Origin: CAINEC01 sp046303115
Lineage (GTDB): Bacteria; Bacteroidota; Bacteroidia; AKYH767-A; OLB10
NCBI GenBank assembly: GCA_046303115.1
Contig: JBKCGZ010000183.1
Coordinates: 1 to 22,480 of the forward strand
DNA length: 22,480 bases
Reading direction: 5' to 3'
The stretch's first letter is position 1. Every line of letters starts with the position of its first letter. Below are positions 1 to 6,257 of the stretch, in pieces. Under the pieces are notes generated by a model. That model saw only the letters and a list, made by a program, of their open reading frames with translations. It ran no database searches and was not told where the DNA came from. A program made the translations under genes and the position numbers.

Positions 1-10
1 AACTAAGTAA
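1..10 (+). CDS. rpsM: Possible 3' end of 30S ribosomal protein S13 (partial)
   Basis: The first ten bases can be read as the last two codons (Thr-Lys) and the TAA stop of a gene entering from the left. In this operon the gene before rpsK is normally rpsM, and S13 proteins often end in Lys-rich tails such as Ala-Thr-Lys. The assignment rests mostly on gene order, because only two residues are visible. Confidence 0.4.
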
Positions 11-34
11 TAATTGAAAAGATAATCCATAACA

Positions 35-424
35 ATGGCTAAACAAACTAAAGCTGTAAAGAAAAAAGTAGTAAAAGTTGAGGCTGCAGGAGAGGCGCAT
101 ATCAGTGCTACTTTTAACAACATTATCATTAGCTTGACAAACACTTCTGGTCAGGTTATTTCATGGGCTTCTGCCGGAAAGATGGGCTTCAGAGGTTCTA
201 AGAAAAACACACCATACGCTGCTCAGTTAGCTGCTGCAGATTGTTCTAAAGTTGCTTATGACTTAGGATTACGTAAGGTGAAGGTTTTCGTAAAGGGACC
301 TGGTTCTGGTCGTGAGTCTGCGATTCGTACAATTCATACTTCAGGTATCGAAGTTACAGAGATCATGGATATCACTCCAATTCCTCACAACGGATGTCGT
401 CCGCCTAAGAAGAGAAGAATCTAA
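35..424 (+). CDS. rpsK: 30S ribosomal protein S11
   Basis: uS11 is a small-subunit platform protein that contacts the 3' region of 16S rRNA near the mRNA exit path. The 129-residue product is full length and has family hallmarks: the start of the globular domain at residues 21-35 (AHISATFNNIIISLT), GKMGFRGSKKNTPYAAQLAA in the middle, and a basic C-terminal tail ending PHNGCRPPKKRRI. A 5'-proximal Lys-rich tail (residues 3-14) is typical. The ATG follows the putative rpsM stop by about 25 bases, with no Shine-Dalgarno sequence, as usual in Bacteroidota. It is the first complete gene of the rpsK-rpsD-rpoA-rplQ part of the ribosomal superoperon. Confidence 0.98.
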   Translation: MAKQTKAVKKKVVKVEAAGEAHISATFNNIIISLTNTSGQVISWASAGKMGFRGSKKNTPYAAQLAAADCSKVAYDLGLRKVKVFVKGPGSGRESAIRTIHTSGIEVTEIMDITPIPHNGCRPPKKRRI

Positions 425-459
425 TCAATTTTAACCACTTAACGAGATAATAATTTACA

Positions 460-1065
460 ATGGCAAGATATATTGGCCCCAAAACCAGGATTAGTAGAAA
501 GTTCCGCGAGCCTATCTATGGACCGGATAAAAACTTTGACAAGCGCAGCTATCCTCCAGGACAACATGGACAAAATAAGAAACGTGCAAAGGTTTCTGAA
601 TATGCAGTTCAGTTGATGGAGAAGCAAAAAGTAAAATACATGTACGGAATTCTTGAGCGTCAGTTCGCTAAGATTTTTGATCGTGCATCAAGAATGGAAG
701 GAATCACAGGTGAGAACCTATTGAAATTAATTGAGTCTCGTTTAGACAATGTTGTTTACCGTATGGGACTAGCACCAACTCGTTCTGCTGCACGTCAATT
801 AGTAGGTCACCGTCACATAACTGTAAATGGTGAATTAGTAAATATTCCTTCTTACATTTTACGCGCTGGTGATGTTATCGGAGTTCGTGAGAAATCAAAA
901 TCTCTTTCTTCAATTTCAGAAGCGGTTGCGTCAAGAACAAACAAATATGCTTGGATTGAGTGGGATGGAAGTAAGATGGCTGCGAAGTTCTTAAACGCGC
1001 CTGCCCGTGAAGAGATTACTGAAAATATTAAAGAACAATTGATTGTCGAGTTATACTCTAAGTAA
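460..1065 (+). CDS. rpsD: 30S ribosomal protein S4
   Basis: uS4 is a primary 16S rRNA-binding protein that nucleates assembly of the small-subunit body. The 201-residue product is full length. The N-terminal domain begins MARYIGPKTRISRKF, and an S4 RNA-binding domain lies at about residues 91-155 (SRLDNVVYRMGLAPTRSAAR, then VGHRHITVNG). It contains no cysteines, so it is the zinc-free (C-minus) form. The start lies 35 bases after the rpsK stop in an A-rich spacer without a Shine-Dalgarno sequence. S4 represses the alpha operon in E. coli. I saw no obvious pseudoknot leader here, and the operon start is outside the window. Confidence 0.98.
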   Translation: MARYIGPKTRISRKFREPIYGPDKNFDKRSYPPGQHGQNKKRAKVSEYAVQLMEKQKVKYMYGILERQFAKIFDRASRMEGITGENLLKLIESRLDNVVYRMGLAPTRSAARQLVGHRHITVNGELVNIPSYILRAGDVIGVREKSKSLSSISEAVASRTNKYAWIEWDGSKMAAKFLNAPAREEITENIKEQLIVELYSK

Positions 1066-1126
1066 TCTTGAAATCAGTTCTTACTTTAATCAAAAAATAA
1101 TCAACCAAAAAAATAAATATAAAACC

Positions 1127-2119
1127 ATGGCAATATTAGCCTTTCAACAACCAGACAAAGTGATTATGAATCATGCTACCGAAACTTTCGGTCAGTTTGA
1201 ATTCCGTCCTTTGGAGCCTGGATACGGTATTACAGTTGGCAACTCATTGCGTAGAATATTATTAAGCTCTCTCGAAGGATATGCTATCACTTCTGTGAGA
1301 TTAGGAGGAGTTGATCATGAGTTTTCTACGATCAAAGGTGTTATTGAAGATATGACGGAAATTATTTTGAACTTAAAGCAAGTTCGATTTAAGCGTCAGA
1401 TTGAAGGAACAGATTCTGAAAAAGTTCATGTAACAGTTGGTGGAAAGGATACTTTCACTGCTGGTGATATTGCAAAGCATACTACTGCCTTTCAAGTGCT
1501 AAATCCTGAGTTCGTGATTTGCAACATGGAAACTAGTGTGAAGCTAGAGTTAGATATTACTATTGAAAAAGGCCGAGGTTATATTCCATCTGAAGAAAAT
1601 AAAACTAGTACTGCTCCAATTGGAACAATTTTCTTAGATGCGATTTATACTCCAATTCGTAATGTAAAGTATTTTATCGAAAACTTCCGTGTTGAGCAGA
1701 AGACCGATTATGAAAAGTTAGTTCTTGAAATTACAACTGATGGTTCAATTCATCCCAAAGATGCATTGAAAGAAGCTGCTGAAATTCTTATTCATCACTT
1801 CATGTTGTTCTCTGATGAGAAGATTACATTAGAGTCTAAGCCTAAGCAACCAGCTGAAGAATTAGATGAGGCAACATTACATATGCGTCAGTTATTAAAA
1901 ACTAAGTTAGTTGATATGGATTTAAGCGTTCGTGCATTAAATTGCTTGAAGGCTGCAGATGTTGATACACTTGGTGATTTAGTAAGTTATTCAAAAGCTG
2001 ATTTATTAAAATTCAGAAACTTTGGTAAGAAGTCATTAACTGAATTAGAAGAATTAGTAAGAAGTAAAAATTTAAACTTTGGTATGAACGTATCGAAGTA
2101 TATGTTAGATAAAGATTGA
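1127..2119 (+). CDS. rpoA: DNA-directed RNA polymerase subunit alpha
   Basis: This is the alpha subunit, whose dimer scaffolds assembly of core RNA polymerase. I chose the ATG at 1127 (MAILAFQQPDKV), giving 330 residues. The reading frame stays open back to 1043, but that extension of 28 residues would overlap the rpsD end and does not look like RpoA. The N-terminal domain (about 1-230) shows EFRPLEPGYGITVGNSLRRILLSS, which is the dimerisation region. The C-terminal domain (about 255-320) shows ALNCLKAADVDTLGDLV and LLKFRNFGKKSLTELEEL, the helix-hairpin-helix part that contacts DNA and activators. It sits between rpsD and rplQ as in most bacteria. Confidence 0.98.
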   Translation: MAILAFQQPDKVIMNHATETFGQFEFRPLEPGYGITVGNSLRRILLSSLEGYAITSVRLGGVDHEFSTIKGVIEDMTEIILNLKQVRFKRQIEGTDSEKVHVTVGGKDTFTAGDIAKHTTAFQVLNPEFVICNMETSVKLELDITIEKGRGYIPSEENKTSTAPIGTIFLDAIYTPIRNVKYFIENFRVEQKTDYEKLVLEITTDGSIHPKDALKEAAEILIHHFMLFSDEKITLESKPKQPAEELDEATLHMRQLLKTKLVDMDLSVRALNCLKAADVDTLGDLVSYSKADLLKFRNFGKKSLTELEELVRSKNLNFGMNVSKYMLDKD

Positions 2120-2172
2120 TTAATTGTTTGTCAATCACAATAAGTTAAAAAATAAAGTAATTATATTATAAA

Positions 2173-2655
2173 ATGCGTCACGGTAAGAAAAATAACCATT
2201 TGGGCCGTAAAGAAGGGCATCGCTACGCGTTGCTTAGTAACTTGGCTGTATCATTAATTACGCATAAGCGTATCTTTACAACAGTTGCAAAAGCAAAAGC
2301 GCTTCGTGTTTTTGTTGAGCCTCTTATCACTAAATCAAAGACAGATTCAACTCACTCTCGTCGTACGGTGTTTGCTGATTTGCAAAATAAAGAAGCAGTT
2401 TCTGAATTGTTTAGAACAGTAGCTACTAAGATTGCTGATCGTCCGGGTGGATATACTCGTATCATTAAAATTGGTAACCGACCAGGTGATGCTGCTGAAA
2501 TGGCAATGATTGAGTTAGTAGATTTCAACGAAAATCTATTAAAAGATAAAGGTGCTAAGAAAGCTACTAAGACTCGTCGTCGTGGAGGTTATACTAAAAA
2601 AGCGACAGCAACTAAAGCTGATAACGCAGCTGAAGGAACGTCAATAGAAGAATAA
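2173..2655 (+). CDS. rplQ: 50S ribosomal protein L17
   Basis: bL17 is a large-subunit protein near the exit tunnel. The conserved core (residues 1-120) starts MRHGKKNNHLGRKEGHRYAL and contains KRIFTTVAKAKALR, ADRPGGYTRIIKIGNRPGDAAEMAMIELVDFN. At 160 residues it is longer than E. coli L17 (127). The extra C-terminal 35-40 residues are rich in Lys, Thr and Ala and end in acidic residues, a low-complexity tail common in Bacteroidota. It is the last gene of the superoperon and is followed by two terminator hairpins. Confidence 0.98.
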   Translation: MRHGKKNNHLGRKEGHRYALLSNLAVSLITHKRIFTTVAKAKALRVFVEPLITKSKTDSTHSRRTVFADLQNKEAVSELFRTVATKIADRPGGYTRIIKIGNRPGDAAEMAMIELVDFNENLLKDKGAKKATKTRRRGGYTKKATATKADNAAEGTSIEE

Positions 2656-2673
2656 GATTCTTATACATAACAG

Positions 2674-2709
2674 AAAAGTGGGTTATTGTTTATCAATGCC
2701 CACTTTTTT
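2674..2709 (+). terminator. Rho-independent terminator of the rplQ operon
   Basis: AAAAGTGGG at 2674-2682 pairs with CCCACTTTT at 2699-2707. The inner part adds ATTG/CAAT pairs around a five-base loop. The stem runs straight into a T-rich tract. It lies 19 bases after the rplQ stop. Confidence 0.85.
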
Positions 2710-2733
2710 ATTTTTTTCGATTTTTATAAGCAT

Positions 2734-2765
2734 AAAAAAAAGTCCTGATTTAATCAGGACTTTTT
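2734..2765. terminator. Bidirectional terminator between convergent rplQ and efp
   Basis: AGTCCTGATT (2741-2750) and AATCAGGACT (2752-2761) form a perfect 10-bp inverted repeat with a one-base centre. Seven A's lie on the left and T's on the right. On the minus strand it ends the efp transcript with a T7 tract. On the plus strand it backs up the rplQ terminator. Confidence 0.85.
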
Positions 2766-2783
2766 ATTTAATAGGTACTTGTA

Positions 2784-3344
2784 TTATTTTACACGCTCAA
2801 CGTAAGAGCCTGTGCGAGTATCGATTTTGATTTTCTCTCCTTCTCCAACAAATAAAGGCACATTGACAATTGCTCCGTTTTCTAAGGTAGCAGGCTTTAA
2901 TGTGTTTGTTGCAGTATCGCCTTTCACACCCGGCTCGCAATAAGTAATTACCATTTCTACGAATGTGGGAGCTTCTGCTGTAATCGGCATTTCACTTTCG
3001 AAAGATACTTTCACTTCCATTCCTTCTTTTAAGAACTTTAAAGATTCTCCAAATAACTGATCCGGGATAGGAATCTGCTCAAAGTTTTCTTTATCCATAC
3101 AAATTAAAGAATCACCATCATTGTATAGGTATTCCATCATTTTGTATTCAACGCGAGCGATTTCAACCTCTTCACCTGAACGGAAGCGGTTTTCAATGAT
3201 TTTACCATTCAAGATATTCTTCATCTTACCTTGATAAAACGCTCTTAAGTTTCCTGGTGTTCTGTGCTGCCATTCTGTAACAACACATAATTCACCGTTT
3301 ATTCTCAATACTGTTCCAACATGAACATCACTAGTTGTAGCCAT
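2784..3344 (-). CDS. efp: Elongation factor P, Asn-tip variant
   Basis: EF-P binds between the P and E sites and relieves ribosome stalling at polyproline stretches. The 186-residue product has the three-domain architecture: a KOW-like domain at about 1-63, the middle OB domain at about 68-125, and a C-terminal OB domain ending TRTGSYVERVK. Signatures include YLYNDGDSLICMD and EPGVKGDTATNTLKPATLENGA. The domain-I loop reads HRTPGNLRAFYQ. At the position of the modified Lys34 of E. coli (PGKGQAF) there is Asn32, followed by Leu and Arg. From memory, Chlorobi and some Bacteroidota proteins share this loop. The gene follows rplI by 56 bases with a hairpin between them. I saw no promoter of its own, so it may be read through from rpsF. 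Confidence 0.95.
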   Translation of the reverse strand: MATTSDVHVGTVLRINGELCVVTEWQHRTPGNLRAFYQGKMKNILNGKIIENRFRSGEEVEIARVEYKMMEYLYNDGDSLICMDKENFEQIPIPDQLFGESLKFLKEGMEVKVSFESEMPITAEAPTFVEMVITYCEPGVKGDTATNTLKPATLENGAIVNVPLFVGEGEKIKIDTRTGSYVERVK

Positions 3345-3360
3345 TTTGATCTAAATTAAA

Positions 3361-3395
3361 GAAGGCAGAGTGCTAGCTCTGCCTTCGGTTTTTTT
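3361..3395. terminator. Hairpin between rplI and efp, possible partial terminator
   Basis: GAAGGCAGAG (3361-3370) and CTCTGCCTTC (3377-3386) form a perfect 10-bp stem with a six-base loop. A run of seven T's follows on the plus strand. On the minus strand, in the direction of the genes, the stem is followed only by TTTAATTTAG. It could therefore attenuate rather than fully stop rplI-to-efp read-through, and block antisense transcription from the other side. Confidence 0.6.
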
Positions 3396-3400
3396 AATGA

Positions 3401-3847
3401 TTAACCTTCTACTACTTCGAAGTTTAATTTTGCTTTAATATCTCTGTGAACATTGATTTCAGCAATGTATGCTCCAGTCTTTTTAATGTGATCTGTAGGC
3501 ATTGAAATTTGCTTCTTGTCCACTTCATAACCCATTGCAGTAAGTTTATCTACTAACTGCTGAGATGTGATAGAACCGAATAATTTACCATTCTCGCCAA
3601 CTTTAGCGCCAATAGATAATGTTACACTTTCTAATTTAGCAACCAATGCTTCAGCATCCATACGCAATTTGTTAATCTTGTGCGCCCGTTGTTTTACTGT
3701 TTCTGCATTGATTTTTTTGTTGCTTTCATTTGCAATTACTGCGAATCCACGAGGGATAAGGTAATTCAAACCATAACCATTGCGAACTTTCACGATTTCA
3801 TCAGCGAAGCCCAGGTTTTTGATGTCTTGTTTTAAAATTACTTCCAT
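3401..3847 (-). CDS. rplI: 50S ribosomal protein L9
   Basis: bL9 is an elongated protein with an N-terminal rRNA-binding domain and a C-terminal domain joined by a long helix. The 148-residue product is full length: MEVILKQDIKNLGFADEIVKVRNGYGLNYLIPRGFA is the N-terminal domain, the helix spans about residues 41-75, and the C-terminal domain contains GKLFGSITSQQLVDKL. It begins 16 bases after rpsR. It is the only gene in the window with a strong Shine-Dalgarno sequence before its ATG, and this also fixes the start codon. Confidence 0.97.
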   Translation of the reverse strand: MEVILKQDIKNLGFADEIVKVRNGYGLNYLIPRGFAVIANESNKKINAETVKQRAHKINKLRMDAEALVAKLESVTLSIGAKVGENGKLFGSITSQQLVDKLTAMGYEVDKKQISMPTDHIKKTGAYIAEINVHRDIKAKLNFEVVEG

Positions 3848-3854
3848 GCTATTG

Positions 3855-3866
3855 TCCTCCTCCTTA
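3855..3866 (-). promoter_or_regulatory. Strong Shine-Dalgarno sequence of rplI
   Basis: On the minus strand the sequence reads TAAGGAGGAGGA, then nine bases before the ATG is complete at 3847. It starts in the rpsR stop codon. The AGGAGG core is eight bases from the start codon, a near-ideal spacing. None of the other genes here has a comparable site, which fits the general lack of Shine-Dalgarno use in Bacteroidota and makes this one stand out. Confidence 0.85.
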
Positions 3867-4139
3867 TTTTAATAAATCTGTTACATAAGGCATCAATGCT
3901 AGATGACGAGCACGAGCGATTGCCTGTCCAACTTTACGTTGGTACTTTAATGATGTTCCTGTTAAACGACGAGGAAGAATTTTTCCTTGCTCATTAACGA
4001 ACTTGGTTAAGAAAGTAGCATCTTTATAATCGATGTACTTAATTCCAATTTTCTTGAAACGACAGTATTTCTTTTTGTTTACCTCTACTGCCGGTGGATT
4101 GAGGTAACGGATTTCTCCATTTACGTGTGTAGTTGCCAT
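3864..4139 (-). CDS. rpsR: 30S ribosomal protein S18
   Basis: bS18 forms a heterodimer with bS6 on the platform of the small subunit. The 91-residue product contains the family core KKKYCRFKKIGIKYIDYKD at about residues 22-40, followed by FLTKFVNEQGKILPRRLTGT and KYQRKVGQAIARARHLALMPY. Its start is 16 bases after the rpsF stop, without a Shine-Dalgarno sequence. In the Flavobacterium johnsoniae ribosome, bS18 with bS6 and bS21 forms the pocket that holds the anti-Shine-Dalgarno tail of 16S rRNA. This is established for that organism and inferred here. Confidence 0.97.
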   Translation of the reverse strand: MATTHVNGEIRYLNPPAVEVNKKKYCRFKKIGIKYIDYKDATFLTKFVNEQGKILPRRLTGTSLKYQRKVGQAIARARHLALMPYVTDLLK

Positions 4140-4155
4140 TTTCGGTTTCGAGTTT

Positions 4156-4515
4156 TTAATTTACTGATTCTTCTTGTTTTTTCTGAGATGCATTCTTGCG
4201 TTTGCGCTCGTTGTACGCGATTGCGTGTTTGTCAAGAGCAATTGTTAGGAATCGCATGATGCGCTCATCTCTTTTGTACTCAACTTCCATTTTAGCGATC
4301 AATGTTGGATCAGCTTGGAATTCGAATAAGAAGTAAAAGCCTGTGCTTTTCTTCTGGATAGGATAGGCCAGCTTGCGTAATCCCCAATTGTTCTCATGAA
4401 CAATTACGGCTCCGTTATCGGAGAGGAATTTACGATACTTTGCAACCGCTTCTTCAACCTGCTCTTGTAAAAGAACTGGAGTAAGAACGATTACAGTTTC
4501 ATACTGCTTGGTCAT
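4156..4515 (-). CDS. rpsF: 30S ribosomal protein S6
   Basis: bS6 binds bS18 and the central domain of 16S rRNA. The 119-residue product shows the ferredoxin-like S6 fold: YETVIVLTPVLLQEQVEEAV at residues 4-23, then NNWGLRKLAYPIQKKSTGFYFLFEF, and the conserved DERIMRFLTIALDKHA near the end of the domain. The C-terminal tail is rich in Lys and Gln. It is the first gene of rpsF-rpsR-rplI, with a clear promoter about 55-85 bases upstream of the ATG and a small hairpin at the start of the leader. S6:S18 autoregulation of this operon is known in other bacteria. I cannot confirm the motif here. Confidence 0.97.
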   Translation of the reverse strand: MTKQYETVIVLTPVLLQEQVEEAVAKYRKFLSDNGAVIVHENNWGLRKLAYPIQKKSTGFYFLFEFQADPTLIAKMEVEYKRDERIMRFLTIALDKHAIAYNERKRKNASQKKQEESVN

Positions 4516-4550
4516 TTTGTTTGTTTGTTAAATTAATTTATTTGAATTAT

Positions 4551-4564
4551 CCCTGTTTTTAGGG
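4551..4564 (-). promoter_or_regulatory. Short hairpin at the 5' end of the rpsF leader
   Basis: On the minus strand CCCTAAAAACAGGG forms a 4-bp stem with a six-base A-rich loop. It lies just downstream of the predicted transcription start of the rpsF operon, so it would cap the 5' end of the mRNA. The function is unknown. Confidence 0.4.
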
Positions 4565-4568
4565 AGGG

Positions 4569-4599
4569 CAAAGATAGGGCTTTAACTCTTAAAATCAAA
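4569..4599 (-). promoter_or_regulatory. Bacteroidota-type promoter of rpsF-rpsR-rplI
   Basis: On the minus strand TTTG (4599-4596) is followed by a 19-base spacer and TATCTTTG (4576-4569). This is an exact match to the TTTG/TAnnTTTG consensus of the primary sigma factor in Bacteroidota. The predicted start of transcription is near 4563, giving a leader of about 48 bases. Confidence 0.8.
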
Positions 4600-4626
4600 T
4601 AAGATGGACTAAAAAAATCCTGTTTT

Positions 4627-5859
4627 TTATTCGTATCGCAAGGCCTCGATTGGATCTAGCTTGGAAGCTCTGATAGCAGGGTATAGTCCGCTGCCAATTC
4701 CAACAATAAAACAAAGGGTGAAACCCATTAGCATCCAGGCCCAGGGGATAATTACACCAGCCCCCGTTGCGAAGGCAACTAAATTCCCTATTAGGATTCC
4801 TAATAATACTCCTAAGAGTCCACCAATCTGGCAAATTACAATAGCTTCAGTTAAAAATTGACGTCTGATGTTTTCTGCCGTTGCACCCAAGGATTTCCTA
4901 ATGCCAATTTCACGCGTTCGTTCAGTCACAGATACCAGCATAATATTCATTAAGCCAATTGCTGCCCCCAGTAAAGTAATAATTCCAATAAAAATTGCGG
5001 CAGCTCTAAGATATATCAAATTGTCAAAAAGTGCTTTTGACAAGCTATCACTTTGTGAAATTCCGAAGCTGTCAGGATTCCCCAATTTATCCTTGCGGAT
5101 CGTTCGCATTAGACCTGTTGCTTGGCCATTAATCACTTGCAAATCTTCTACAGAATTAGCTTTAATTGTTATCGAATAAGATGTGCTGTTTGATAAGTAA
5201 TTCATTTTGGCATTTAAAATAGGAATCGACACCATTTTGTCGCCACCAAATCCCATACTGCTGCCCTTTTCTGCGAGACTACCTATCACTCGGTATTGCT
5301 TACTGCCAATGTAAACCAGCTTATCTACAGGATTCTGCTTTAAAAATAATTTATCTGATATCTCTTTACCCAGCAAGCAAACATTAGCACCCATTTCAAG
5401 GTCCTGCTTATTAAAATTCCTCCCATTTTTTATCTGGTAACCTAATACCTCAAAATAGTTTTCGTCAACTCCCATTACCAAGATGTTGGGATTTGTTTTC
5501 TTCGACTCAAAGCGGACAGTCCCAACGGGAGTTACAGAAACAGACAATGAAACAGTTCCCGGAGAGTCAAAGTGATCCTTAAAGTAATTAGCCTGGTAAA
5601 AATTAATAGGAGGAAACACATTTCTTTTACCCGGACCATGTCCCATACGAATGGAAGAGGAAACATTGCGGATAGTGACAGAGTTGCTACCCATCATTGA
5701 AAAGGAGTTGTTTAAGGAATATTTAACTGCATCAATAGCGGTTAAAGTACCAACCAATGCCATGATGCCTAACGCAATAATGAAAATCGTTAGCGAAGCT
5801 CTCAATTTTTGACTTTTGATAGCCTGTAGGGATATGGATAAGTTTTCCTTGTTAGTCAC
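4627..5859 (-). CDS. MacB/FtsX-family ABC transporter permease
   Basis: This is the membrane subunit of an ABC transporter of the MacB/LolC type. The 410 residues begin with one transmembrane helix (about 23-42). A periplasmic MacB-like core domain follows (about 45-280), and then an FtsX domain with three helices (about 288-315, 342-365, 374-397). Signatures include NIMLVSVTERTREIGIRKSLGA and the C-terminal GLYPAIRASKLDPIEALRYE. The start is GTG: an in-frame TGA lies only one codon upstream (5865-5863), so no longer protein is possible. No ATPase or membrane-fusion gene is adjacent, so its partners must lie elsewhere and the substrate cannot be told. A promoter-like element lies five bases upstream of the GTG. 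Confidence 0.93.
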   Translation of the reverse strand: MTNKENLSISLQAIKSQKLRASLTIFIIALGIMALVGTLTAIDAVKYSLNNSFSMMGSNSVTIRNVSSSIRMGHGPGKRNVFPPINFYQANYFKDHFDSPGTVSLSVSVTPVGTVRFESKKTNPNILVMGVDENYFEVLGYQIKNGRNFNKQDLEMGANVCLLGKEISDKLFLKQNPVDKLVYIGSKQYRVIGSLAEKGSSMGFGGDKMVSIPILNAKMNYLSNSTSYSITIKANSVEDLQVINGQATGLMRTIRKDKLGNPDSFGISQSDSLSKALFDNLIYLRAAAIFIGIITLLGAAIGLMNIMLVSVTERTREIGIRKSLGATAENIRRQFLTEAIVICQIGGLLGVLLGILIGNLVAFATGAGVIIPWAWMLMGFTLCFIVGIGSGLYPAIRASKLDPIEALRYE

Positions 5860-5863
5860 TCGT

Positions 5864-5871
5864 CAAAAGTA
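5864..5871 (-). promoter_or_regulatory. Candidate -7 element of the permease gene (leaderless or near-leaderless)
   Basis: On the minus strand TACTTTTG matches TAnnTTTG exactly and ends only four bases before the GTG start. Transcription would begin at or next to the start codon. A matching -33 TTTG at the right distance is not obvious, so the call is tentative. Confidence 0.4.
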
Positions 5872-5923
5872 CATATGATTGCCGTACATCATACTAAATT
5901 CATGAAATGTTTTTGATTTTTTC

Positions 5924-5955
5924 TTTGCGTTTTGACATTGTTGTGCGTATACTTG
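5924..5955 (+). promoter_or_regulatory. Promoter of the small Cys-rich secreted protein
   Basis: TTTG at 5924-5927 is followed by a 20-base spacer and TATACTTG at 5948-5955, one mismatch from TAnnTTTG. The ATG follows 19 bases after the element, giving a leader of only about 12-15 bases. Confidence 0.65.
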
Positions 5956-5974
5956 CATATCAAAATAAAAGAAC

Positions 5975-6226
5975 ATGAAAAAAATAGCATTTTTAATCGC
6001 ATTCTTCACGTTGACATCTGTTGCATTTGCTAATGCACAATCAACTGAGAAAGTGTCTCAACAAAATCCTGAGAAGAAAGAAAAAACATGTGACAAGAAA
6101 TCTGACAAATCTTGTTGCACTAAAAAAGAAGCTAGCACTACTGCAAAATCTTGTAACAAAGAAGGAGAAAAAGCAGAAGTGAAAGCTTGTTGCAAAAAAG
6201 GACACGAAGAGACTGAAAAGAAATAA
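5975..6226 (+). CDS. Small secreted Cys/Lys-rich protein, possible metal binder
   Basis: I do not recognise a named family. The 83-residue product has a clear signal peptide (MKKIAFLIAFFTLTSVAFANAQ, cleavage likely after residue 20 or 22). The mature part of about 60 residues is highly charged, dominated by Lys and Glu, with six cysteines at 39, 47, 48, 60, 72 and 73 and a His at 77. The cysteines form two similar units, C-x7-CC and C-x11-CC. Such vicinal Cys pairs in a flexible Lys-rich chain suggest metal binding or redox activity in the periplasm. This is inference only. It has its own promoter and a strong terminator, so it is a stand-alone transcription unit. Confidence 0.85.
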   Translation: MKKIAFLIAFFTLTSVAFANAQSTEKVSQQNPEKKEKTCDKKSDKSCCTKKEASTTAKSCNKEGEKAEVKACCKKGHEETEKK

Positions 6227-6230
6227 AATT

Positions 6231-6257
6231 AAAGCCCCAGATTATCTGGGGCTTTTT
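6231..6257. terminator. Bidirectional terminator between the Cys-rich gene and the YjjG-like gene
   Basis: An 11-bp perfect stem (6231-6241 with 6245-6255, core GCCCCAGA/TCTGGGGC) closes a TTA loop. T's follow on the plus strand and A's precede it, so it works in both directions. The stop codon of the minus-strand gene (6258-6256) touches its edge. Confidence 0.9.

Noticed and set aside
439..627. Minus-strand open frame opposite the start of rpsD
   Set aside because: It is a shadow of a clear ribosomal protein gene and the product resembles nothing.
1043..1126. Upstream extension of the rpoA reading frame, 28 residues overlapping the end of rpsD
   Set aside because: The product of the extension is not RpoA-like, while the ATG at 1127 gives the usual start and length.
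1301..1312. GGAGGAG inside rpoA that looks like a Shine-Dalgarno sequence
   Set aside because: It encodes conserved rpoA residues (LGGVD) and no gene start follows in a useful frame.
4868..5179. 103-residue plus-strand open frame opposite the permease gene
   Set aside because: It lies fully antisense to a well-supported transporter gene, with no promoter or family features.
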